Position numbers and translations under genes: made by a program | Shown here: positions 34,201 through 46,200 of the stretch, piece by piece | Numbering within the stretch: position 1 is the stretch's first letter | How the letters are laid out: each line of letters begins with the position of its first letter | Notes under the pieces: generated by a model | Seen by the model: only the letters and a program-made list of their open reading frames with translations | Databases searched by the model: none | Told to the model about the DNA's origin: nothing | Assembly: GCA_026225945.1 (NCBI GenBank) | Contig: JAMJFZ010001815.1 | Location: forward strand, 19,192,001 to 19,256,000 | Direction: 5' to 3' | Length of the DNA: 64,000 nt | From: Cricetomys ansorgei | Taxonomy: Eukaryota; Chordata; Mammalia; Rodentia; Nesomyidae

Positions 34201-37200
34201 AATAAACAATCTTTGAACCTGAATCTACATCTACAAGGGATCAGGAGGCCAAGCCAAGTACCCTTGGCTACTCAGCAAGTTAGTTCAAAACAAGCCTTTA
34301 TAAATAAGTTGCTAGCTTGTCTTAGCATTGATGATGATATTCTTTAAGACATGGTCCCAACCCTCTGATAACTCCTAGTTCAGTTAGGAAAATTGAGACA
34401 AACAGGATCGAATAGGTCCTAGACGCTACCGAAGAGGCCTGGGCAACCCTTGTGGACCCAGAACAAGAAGATGCGAAAGTCTGACCGCAGTAAGGGAAGC
34501 TTCAGGGAGGGAAATCCAAGGTGGATCATGAAGCATTTGAAGTCTTTACCACCCACACAGAGGAAGCACAGAGAGAGGCTTGAGGCCAAGCACTGGGTTG
34601 GGCAATTGATGGGAGACAAAGTTTTTGGATCACCTTGAGCACACTGCCATTCCTAGGATCTTTCCTATTCTGCAGTAGGTACTGGGTATGTGTGTGTGTG
34701 TGTGTGTGGTGAGGGGGTGGAGTTGTTCGCTAATCATCTGTCAGCTTTAGGGAAATCCCTGTGCCCACAATACAGAGCCCAGCAGGTGGTGGAGAACTAG
34801 GTAGGTGGCAGCCACACCAGGTGGTAGAGGAAGAAGAGACAGATTGGGATGGCACCGACTCGGGTGGTTAGCATAGGCATCGCACAGACAGTAATAGAGA
34901 TCTGGCTGTGGAATTTGCACACTGCGGACAATGAGCACCTTACACCGAAGACCTGGAAGGCATTTTAGACTTGTTATCACTCACTAGGAGGAGGAGCAGG
35001 ATGGACAGACTTCACAGAGGGGTAGGTCTTCTCTCCCCCCTCTGACAAGCCAGGGCTCCCCCTGGACATTTCCTGCAGGCCCTATCACATGACCTCAGTC
35101 TTGGGCATCTAAGTCAACTTGCACTGTGCTCTGTGAAAAGGCTTTCCCCTTCTCTTTAAGGAGGTTCCTAACAGCTTCAGAATTACTGCGGGTAAAATCC
35201 TGCAGCTCAAACCCTTCTTTATCTTAACCCAGCACAGCCTGAAGCCTTAGAGCCAAAGGAGGTTTGAAAGCATGCTGGGAGCCTCCTGCAGGCGTTTGTC
35301 TCCGAGAACATCTACATTTCACCACTTCTGCCTCAGCCTCAAAACAAGCCCCATACACTGTGATTCTGTTTCACGTGTGCTGTTGGATAGAAAGATGCCC
35401 TCCTAGGGTCACAGAGGCAATGCTTACGATTCAGCATGGGCAGACATTCTCCACCTGTACTCTAGAACACCTGAGACCTCTGTGCCCCCTGGTCTTCCCT
35501 GGACCAGGTGAGGATGAGCTCAAGATGCCAACGTCATGCGTCTTCAGCTCTGCCACCACTGGCTCCTTACCCCCTCTTCATCAGTATGAACATCTAGTTT
35601 GTTACTTACTGATTCCTAATATTCATTTTGAGCTTGTACCAGCTTTTATATGTATGTATGTATAGATATACATATCTCTATATATGTATATATGTGTGTA
35701 CACAGCATGCCACATGGGAGTGAGGTTCATGGACCTCAGTGCACACGGAAGCCAGAGGAGCCTGTTGGGTGTCCTGCTCCATTGTTCTCTACGTTCCTCT
35801 GAGACAGAATCTCTCACGCATCCCTATGCTCGAATAGTGGCCACCCATCCTTCAGTGATCCTTCTATTGGCACGTCTTTTATGAGAACCACAGTTCTGGG
35901 GCTGAGGAGATGGCTCGGTGCTTAAAAGCCGGTCCTCATGTAGGGGACTCTAGTTTAGTTTCCAGGATTTCCATACGCAGCTCACAATCACCAGTAACTC
36001 CAGCTCCTGGAGGACCCAATACCTCGGGGCTCCTCAGGGCACCTGCACTCATGTGCAAGTAGCCACACATGGACACACATAGAAACAAACGCCTGAAGGA
36101 GGGATTTTCCTTGGCTCCTGGTTGCAGGAGGCTCCGCCCACGACTGGTCAGGAGGCTCCGCCCACTACTGGTAAGGAGGCTCCGCCCATGGCTGCTTTCA
36201 GCCCCAGGCTCAACATCAAGGCAGGGAGTGTGTGCTGGAGGCAAAAGCACTTTCCTGGTGGAGTCTGTGGAGCAGAGGAAGAGTAAAGAGCAAGGGGCCA
36301 TGGACAAGACAGTCCCCGAGGTGCACTGCCAGGGACACGCTCCCTTTGACTAGATCCCACCTTCCTAGTGTCTGCGACTCTCAACAACCACGAATCCATC
36401 CATGGATTAACACACCGCTGAAGTCAGCGCCTTCTTGCTCTAGTTACTTCTCCAAAGCCCATCAGCTGGGAATCGAGCTACGACACACGGCCTTTGGGAC
36501 ACGTTAAATTCCAACTAAGAGCTTTAAACTTCACAGTCACATTAGATAGTATTCATTCTTAACGATAAGGGCCACTGGGCACGTTGCTCACTCTTCTGGT
36601 TTAACCACCTCCCTTTTTTTTCATGCATTATTATACTTGCCTTTGGCTACTGTACTTTCACTTATTTTTCTTTGAGAAAGTGAAATATCACTGGATACAA
36701 ATTTCTCAGGTTCATTTCCCCCTCAGAACTCTGGGCACCTTTCTCATCAATCTTTATTACCTGTACAAGTGTCTCAGAAATCTGACACCCAGTCTGATTT
36801 CTCACCAGCATGGAAGCAGGGCTCTGCCGATAGAATTCTGGCTGTCTTTGCTTTTAAATCTTGGTACAATTGTTTTAAACTCAGGGTCTGTTTATTTATT
36901 CATTGAACAAAAGTACACATATACCAGGTGAGGCCCCAGGAAAGGGAGAGATGGGTGATCAAGGTCAGTCATGGCTTTAATCATAGGTTATGGTCACAGA
37001 TGTTCTCACATGGTGAGGGAATTTGATGGTGGCTGGCAAGTCTCAAGAGCAGTGAATCTAGAGGATGTGGAGAGAGGCTAGGCAGAGCGTGGAAAAACCT
37101 GTTGCAGGTAGGACGGCATGTGTGAAGGCCTGTGGTGGTGTGTAGGGAACATGGGCCCTGTATCAGCTGGGAGCCGAGGGAAGCTGCTGCAATGTAGCTG

Positions 37201-40200
37201 GCCCCTGATAGGCTAGCTAGCATCCTGGGACAAACACAGAAGCTGCAGAACCAGTTAGGAGGTAACTCTACTGGTCCAGGTAAGAGGTGGCAACAGGACA
37301 CTGTGGTGGCGAGACAGGCCGGCAGGGGAAGTAGCTTACCAATGTCTTTCTCCTAGAGGTGGCACAGCTTAAATTTAAATCGGTGGCTAGTCACTCTCAG
37401 CACTGAAGTGTTAAAGGAAATGGTATTTGCTTTTTCTCTGGATTTTTCTCTCACACTCATCTACTTTATTTTGTGGTCATGAACTCTTGCTGAACCTATT
37501 GGATTAGTACTAAGCGTTTTCTCCATTCCCCACAGCTGTCTCTGTCTGCTGGCTGTCCTTCTGGAGAATTCCCAGGGGGCATTCCATCCACGCTTATGCA
37601 TGGAGCCCCTCCCAGCAGCCCCAGGCCAGGAGCCACGGTGCAATGGCTGCATCACTGAGAAGTATTCAGATACCCTGCTCTTGACTTACAAGATCCCTTG
37701 TCTCTTGCTGGCGTGGAGAGGCTTTAGGGTGGATGCTCAGCATCCCAGGGCCAGGACATCCTTGCCCAGTCTCTAAGTACTGTGTCATCATAGCTGTCAG
37801 CTCTTGCTTTATCATTTCCCAGCCTCAAGAATCCCAGTGAAAATACACAGGGAGAGAAACGGGGGTGGGGGGAAGCATGACTGTCAGAGCCAGAAGGGGA
37901 AGAGAGCTAGAGACAGGGAGAGGTTGGTAAATGGTCACAAAGTCACTGTGGGGACCAGTGAGTCCATTGTTGTATCACACAGGAAGGTGACTCTGGCTAA
38001 CTATAGTGTTCATTCACAACAGCCACCAGGAAATTCTGGCTGCACTGCCATATTAGGTACTTTAAAAAAAAAAAAATATATATATATATATTACTGAGAT
38101 AAAACACCATTACCAAGGCAACCTACAGAAGAGTTTATTTAGCCTTATGGCTCCAGAGGGTTAGTGTCCATCATGGCAGGGAACTGGAGCTGCAGGTGGT
38201 AGACATGGCAACTGAGCAGCTATAAGATAAACAGATATAAGCTAAGAGCTTATATCTCAAATGGCAAGTAGGAAGCGCAGAGGCATACTGGGAATGACAC
38301 ACGGCTTTGAAACCTCAGAGTGTGCCTAGAGTGACACACTTCCTCTAAGGCCATACCTCCTATTCCTCTCCAAGCCGTGCCACTCACCTGGGACCAAGCA
38401 TTCAAATGCTGGAGACTACGGGGACATCTCAAACCACCCCACCACAAATGATCTTCCAAGGGACGAATACGCTGATTACCCTGATTTGGTTGCAACACAT
38501 TTGACACGTGTACCAGACTATCACATCTTACCCCACAAATACGCACAATTCTGTGTCAATTAGAAAACAAATAGTATACACTTCAAGTAGACCCACTTGT
38601 ATTCTCAGTGGAGACAGGCGATCCTCACTTTCGTTGTTGGTTGTGCTGTTCAGTAATTAGGGTAAAAATGATTTCTCTCCTGTGCCTCAATTCTCCTTCT
38701 GCTTGTCCAAAGAAGAGAAAGTTGTATAAGTAACCCATTTCCCCTCCTCCAGGCTTGGTAATAAGGGCACCCTGACTGAGACCTCCAGAACGACAGGGTC
38801 TAGGAAGGGTCCAGGTGGGGCTGCGACCTGTAACATTAGGACCTTCAGGAGAGTCGCGGTTACAGCTTCTGGCCGCGTACACAGTCATCCCTGGTGGCAT
38901 CCTATAGCTGCCTCAAGACAAGAAACTGCAAACACCGGTCCCTACAAGCAGTACCAGGCCCTGCCCCTAGATGTTTGGTCTAACTAATCAGAGGCAGGTA
39001 TCTTGGTAATTCTGATGCGTAGCTCAATTGGAGGGGGGTGGTCTGTGGATCAGACCCTCTTTAGTGTGCTCTGTAGTCCAGCTCAGCACCTTTCCTTTTT
39101 AAATTTCCTTGTTAGGAGACAATGAGAGTGTAGTCTCAGGACCAATAACAGGACATTAACTTCTCATTTTTATAAAATACTTAGAATGGGGAAGGGAGAC
39201 AAGCTGAAATTTATCAATTCAGGAAACACCTCAACTGTTACTTTCAGAGACAGAGCCTCATCTGGAGACACAGTCCTCTAGAGGTATTCACTAGCTGAGG
39301 TCAGGAGAACAGTGGCATGGGTGCCACCTTGTGGACATATGGATAAGTGTAGGATTCCAGGAGAACGTGAAGAAGAGGTCTAGGAGATCTCCCAGAGAAA
39401 GCCTTACTTCACCATTGAAGATCCTTGCACAGGGACTAGAAATTGCCCGCAAACACAGGAAAGAAGGGAACATTCTATACTGGAGTTGAAGGTAGCGAAC
39501 TCCATTCTCGATGACCTGCTCATCCGACAGCAAAGGCAATGATGTCTGCCTCTGGAGCTGGTGATGGTTATGGGATTCGAGGTGAGGGACTACAGTGTCT
39601 GGGGCTGGGCAGTTCTGGCTGCTTGAGTTTAGGGAGAGACTGCCTATCTTTTGAAGCCAATGCAGAGAGAAGTGTGGTAGCCACAACAACCAATCCAGGT
39701 GCCAAAGAAAAGGCACCCATGGCAGCCCTCCGTTTAACCAAACAGAACAACAATCTTAATTCTAATTATTTACATAAATGAATGCCCTACCCCTTTAGCA
39801 GATTTGAGACATAAGTCATATCTGCAGATGTCCTCTTGAAAGAGAAGGTGGTGAATAGGAAAAGCATTTCTTCCCATGACTCAACTAGAAAAAGCAGGAA
39901 TTCTTTTAACTCTTTCCTCACAGGTTACGAGTACATCCAACAAACACATGCCTGTGTCCCACAGACCAGCCACAGGGGCAGCTGGCATCAGACAACACCT
40001 TGCACAACTAAATGTTACAAATGGCTTTGCTTTTGCAAGCCCAAGTGCTTCTGCTTGTTTGGTTTCTCAGCTGGGGATATTATAAAAAATGAACACATAC
40101 CTATTTCTGAACAACTCTTTAATGAATCTTCTGTGGTTCTGTTCTCTTATTGATCACTCTCTTCTTGGGGGTATTTAATATAAAGCTAGGGCAAACATTT

Positions 40201-43200
40201 ATCTCAACGTGCCAGGCCGCATGCTGAACAGCACACAGAGAAGTCTATGTGTCCATAATGGAGTCTACGTGCTCTGAAGTTATCAATGTTTGACTAAACT
40301 GCAATAGCCAAATGCAGACGTGGATCCCGGCATTCACATAACAGCGGGCAGGCCTTCACGCACATTCTCATCTGAACTCACCACCCAGAGGGCAGGTGGT
40401 ATGACCCTCATCGATAGATCAGAAAGCAGACCGTGATCTGGGTTAGATCTTCACCATGTGCAGCCTGCTGATGCTCCGAGTGGGACCTGGAGGTCAATGA
40501 CCTGCCTACCCACGACTGGCCGCATGGATCTGACTGCTGTGATGATTGCAGCGCTAACCCCATTCATCTAAACAAAGCAGCTGACCTCTAAGTCACCCTG
40601 GTCTTGTTTCTTGGTGAAGATACTAACATCCAGTGGCTATTTACAGTGTTCTGCTAGGTGCTTGCTCGTGTGCTGCGTCTTAAGAAGAATTTCATTTTTT
40701 CTGTTCTGCAGAGGAAGAAAATGGAGGCTCAGAGACCAAAGGCTGGGGTCCCACGGCTGTGAGTGCAGATGTGGGACTGAAGGCAGAGTGGGAAGCCCGC
40801 CTCTGTAGCCACAAGGACGTAACAGATTCCCGGCTCTTAGTCACTTAATCCCCGCACAGGTTACTGATCACATCTCGTATTAGGTTTGTATGTTGAAATG
40901 AGGATGATGAGACTTGCAAAATGTTGAGTGAATTAATTGGAGAAAGCACACAGAGAGCCCAAGAATGCCTGCTAGATACTCGGGAAATAACATGTAATTA
41001 TTCTGTTGGCCGGATTTCAAAGACATAAGGAAAATATAGGTTTCCCATATTCTTAGTTCTGAATAAATGATTTATTGTATTGGTACCCCAAGGGGTATTC
41101 TACCACATAAACAGAGCAGCTGAAATGGAAGTGGTATGGACCCTGGATACCCACCCCATAGACCCTCCCACTCTACCACGGCCTTGGCCCGCCCCCCTCA
41201 CTAGCTACACCAGAGTGTAGCAGTACGCTACAATCTTTAACCCTCAATTTAACAAAAGAGAAAAGAAGGATAGAAAGAAATTTTCACTGCTTTTGCAAGC
41301 GGCCTTCATATGGAATGAGAGAAAGGTAGAAATCTTCACAGCCTCTTTTAGGCTGTCCTAAGCTTGAAGAGGACTAGCTGACAGTGAGTCAGACTAGCGT
41401 CTCCGCTCATGGTCTATAATCTCAAACTCTCCAACCTTTGTTCTTTTAAGAATTATCACACTAACAACGACAACCTCAACCAATGAACCACCAGCCAACA
41501 CCCACCGGACTCTCGGTCTTTTATGCCCTAAGCCAAAAGTTCCCATAAACCCATGCAGCGCACAATCCCCCGAAACAAGTGTCATATGCCAGAATGACTG
41601 CACCCAACCAAATTATAGCTACCTGCACCAAGCATTCCAAACCCAACTCGTAAACAACTATACCACACCTGGGGTAGGAACGCAAACCTAATCCAAATGC
41701 CATTTTTCGTTTTAAAAGAAACTAAAATAACATAAACTTCTTCCAAGTGTTCCACTATAAGAGAGAGTTCCCTGATTGTGACTACACAGATGCACTTTTC
41801 CCCATCTCACATGGCTATGGCAGAGGTATCCCGAGCGCATCTCTGTGAAGCACCTCATTCTGCAAAGGTCTAAGAAGCAAGCAGCAGGCTGCTGAGCGCC
41901 TAGCACTCTGCCATCACCCTGTCCCCAACAGCTCAAGTCCTCTTCTAGGGACCCCCACACAACTCCAGTGACAGCCACACTACACCAACCCAAGGTCACA
42001 GCCTCAAGTTGGTCTCTAGACCCTGGGCGAGTAGACACAAGACACATGAAGCCACTCTGAGAACAGTTCAGGGCTTTTAACAACACAGAGCTTACATGCA
42101 TGGAAAACAGCACGCTTACATGACTGATGGCTCCAAAGGAACAAAGGTGCCATTCCACTTTCTTGAAGCATTTCTACTCACGAAGCAAAGCAAATAAAAG
42201 TGTCTTGGTACTGACTGCTCATTTGGCTTTGCTGACTGTCTGATCCAAGCTGCCTTTCAAAGAGGTTTTTAGAGTGCCATCTACCAACAAGGGGCTTACC
42301 AAATAAATTAACCCAAGTGAAACACCTTACTGACAAATAGTAAGGCAAAGCAGAGCACCCACCCACAGCAGGAGAGCTCCAGTGAACCATCCAGTGTCAC
42401 CCCTTGGCCTTGGCGCTCACTGTGTTCAGGGCTGTGACTTGTAATAGCTTCTTGAAAGGTTCACCCGGCAGTGGGTAGGTAGGATACTCCGAGATGGGGT
42501 AATACTCAGACTCCCTCAAGCCAGGGTTACAGCACACACAGGATTGGGCACAAAGGAGCACAGAGTGGCCACAGCTTCTGTCCATACAGAGGCTGCATTC
42601 TTGACATGGGAGGTCAAAGGGGGGAGTTTCCAACACAGCGAGAAGTGTCACATTGCTGTAGTGTGCAGGAATTTAGCATATGGGGGGTTGTGATGGAGAC
42701 TAGGTCAGCTCAAGCTAGGGTGGTCGTGAAGGCTGGGAAGATGACCTGTATGAGGAGACCTGATGGTGGACAGGATGGGGAGAGCCTTTCCAGTAGCAGG
42801 ATCTGTGGGGCTGTGAGTTGAAATCAGGCTGTGGTGATAGGATGGAAGGGAAAGAGGACCCCCCAAGATCCAGCAGAGGGGACAAGGCTGGAGGGACAGG
42901 AGGCAGCAGGCAGGCAGCACTCTGCCAATGGAGGAAAAGTGGCCCCTGAATGTCTGTAAATAAGGGACCACCAAAAATCCAGTCTGCATTCCTGAAGGAT
43001 TACTTCTGCACCTGCTCTGGGGTATGGACCACATGGACCACAGAGGGATGGTGCAAAAAGCCTGGGCAGGTACTATGGCTGACATCCTTATTGCCAGCTG
43101 CTCCTCAGCCCTCCACTATACCCACAACGCAGCCACTCACACATTAGTCAGCTGTCTTAGTTAAGGATTTATTTTGCTTCCAAGAAATGCCAGGACCAAA

Positions 43201-46200
43201 AAGCAAGTTATGGAGGCAAGGGTCTGTTTATACTTCCACAGGAACTCAAACAGGGCAGGAGCCTGGAGGCAGGAGCTGATGATGCAGAGGACATACATGG
43301 AGGGGTGCTGATTACTGGCTTGCTCCTCCTGGCTTGCTCAGTCTAGTTTCTCATAGAACCCAGGACCACCAGCCCAGGGAGGGCACCACCCACAATGGGC
43401 TGCCTCTTCCATCAACCACTAATTAAGAAAATGCCCTATAGGCTTGCCCACAGCCTGATCTTATGGAGGCATTTTCTCAGTTGAGGTTCCCACTTCTCAA
43501 ATGACTTTAGCTTATGTCAAGTTGACATAAAACTAGTCAGCACATCAGGTAACCCTCCCCCCCCCCCCCCCACCCACAATCCTTATCTTACACAATTGTT
43601 ATTTTGGCTGACAGGCAGTTCTAACTACCCAAGATTACCATATTTTCTAAATACAAGTTACAACTCAAAGGATAATACACACTGCACCAGTTAAAACTAA
43701 ACCAAACTTAAATTCAACACATCAGTTACCGCCGCATCGCACAACAGAAAAAGTGCTACAATCTAAATGTCTGCTGATTTATGACCATAAAATGAAATGG
43801 CTCCTTAAAAATGTCATGCCCCTGATGACTGTGGTATTTCAGGCTACCTCTCACCACCTACTTTCTACCCTGGCTCCCCTTCCTCCTCCCCAGATGGCTG
43901 CAGAGCCCCCAGCATCAGCTCCCACCATCCACACCGCACCTACTGATGTGGCTGCAAACATCTCTCTAATCATACCAGTTGCCTGAGACATTTCAGACTC
44001 CACTAATCACACACAAGAAGAGAAACTGTGCACCCCATTACATTAGGTCCAGGCTGCTACAGTCTCCCTGAATCTTTCTCAGTGCTTCCCCACACCCGTA
44101 ACCCCTAGACTCTAGGCAGGGAACTCAGAGAACTGCGGGTATCTAGGAAGACGTTTCTGGTAAGTCACGTGTGAGAAACACACCATGGTCACATCTCATT
44201 TGTGTCAGAAATGTGCTCAGTAAGTGTGGCGAAAGGACAGCGCTGCTTCTCCCTTTAACATGCAGCAGATAACCCTGTACTTGGCAACCAGACCCCCTAC
44301 GACTTTCCAGTCCTTGTGTCATCGTCATCGCCGTGGTCATCGTCGTCAGCATCATCATCATCATCATCTTAATGTTGTCTTTCATCCAGAAGTAAGAGAT
44401 GATTCTGCCAGGAGAACTGGTCCATCTAATATCCTAGTGCCCCTCCCCCCACTTCCTTTCCTTTGGAACTTTCAAAACTTTCCCTCTCCTCCTCTCATTT
44501 CCTCGTATCCCGCCCCTCCCCACTGTTTGAAACAGTGTTTCATGTAGTCCAGGAAAGCTCAAATTTGCTATTTAGTCAAAGTTGGCTGAGCCTCCCCCCC
44601 CCTCCCGCCCCCAGACTCCATCTCCCAAGTGATTGGATTACATGCCTGACCCATTGTGCCCAGCTGAGAGACAGAGACAGACAGACAGACAGACACACAC
44701 ACACAGTCACACACAGACACACACACACACAGACAGACAGACAGACAGACACACACACACACAAACACACACGAGGACAGAGTGTGGAGGGAGGGGGGGG
44801 GAAGAAGACGATATTCTCCTGCTCCCAAAACTGCCACCACCTTTCTCGCACCTGTTAGTCACCCCTGGCTCTTCCAGCCCCACACCCATTACCCACCTAC
44901 TTCCCCCAAAGAGCTAGGATGGGCCCCAGAATCTAGAAACTCCTCCGCTTAAGATGATGATGGTGATAAGCTCAATGATTAGAAAAGGCCATCAGCGGAA
45001 ACTATGGTGTGAACAGAGGTTCAGTTTCTAACAGCCTTAATTCCTAAAACCAGATCTTTCACTGAACAACCCAACTGGGGTTGAAGGGACCTCAGAAATT
45101 ATCCTATCCTTTCCTCTCCCAGTAACATCTCCTTCTAGATCTCGTGAGTTCACATACCCACAACACCCTCTGATATTCCTGTCCTGTCTAGACCTTTCCT
45201 TTCACAGATCAAACCTCCCCCTGTTTGCCCTACTGGTAACCCACCTTTGCTCCATGTTGCTGACAGTTTGTTCTTATGGAGTCTAGCCTCTTTATTCTCC
45301 CATCTTTGATGCTGTTTGTGCTCCTGGCTCTAACAATCTTCTGAATTCGCCACCATCTACAGCACGTGGTATTTAACAACTAGATGCACCATTTCCCTCT
45401 CCCTTCTCCCAGCTACCATGCTCACAGGAGCACCCCAGGAACTTCATCTTCCCTGGCTCCTCCCTACGGGGCTACTTAAGGTGATGCAAATCCAGGCAGC
45501 TCCCTGAATGAATACCTCCTTTCTAAAACCTTCCACATGCCCATGGCCACTGGACTCCAGGCAGGAAATTCAGAGAACTTCAGGTATCTAAAAAGATGTT
45601 CCTGGTCAGCCACATGTGAGAAACCCTTTACGGTTTCATCTCATCTGTGTCAGTCATGAAACATCTTAAAAGTCAAAAGTGGCCCTGGGATATCACTTAA
45701 TGGACCTCTGTTTTTGTGTATGAACACATTAGTACAACAGAGAGACTCAGAAGCCATACTTGGCCTGGAAATCCCCAGAGTGTGGCTTGGGGCTGTCAGC
45801 ACCCTCAAACTTGTGGGGTATACACCAGCTTTAGCTGATTAATGCCAGAACTCTGGCATACTCAGCTGGGTTTTTACCAGAGTTGAGTGTCTACTGTGTA
45901 CTAGACACTCGCCTAGGAATTGTGCACATCTTTATTAATGGAGCAAAAATTCCCTTCTTGCAACCTCCTAGAATTAACGCTAAGGTATATGCAAGCATCA
46001 AGAATTCAACATAAACATGATCAAAGTATATTTTATGAAAAATATAAATATAAAAATCATAAAAATAAATATAAACAACAAGTGTATAAAAAAAAAGAAT
46101 TCAGTGCAAAGATTTCAGCATCCAGTCCTGAATTTAAGCAAATCTGGCCCCCTGGCTGGGCTTCAAATGACCTCAGATCAGCTCTTTCAAGCAACGTGTC

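Noticed and set aside
39291..39781. Overlapping ORFs on both strands (141 and 80 codons)
   Set aside because: Both strands open without any recognisable product; treated as fortuitous.
41712..42158. 148-codon minus-strand ORF
   Set aside because: Composition and content look like chance translation of intronic DNA; no domain or homologue recognised.
44463..44917. Long ORFs over the CA/GACA repeat
   Set aside because: Open only because dinucleotide and tetranucleotide repeats lack stop codons.
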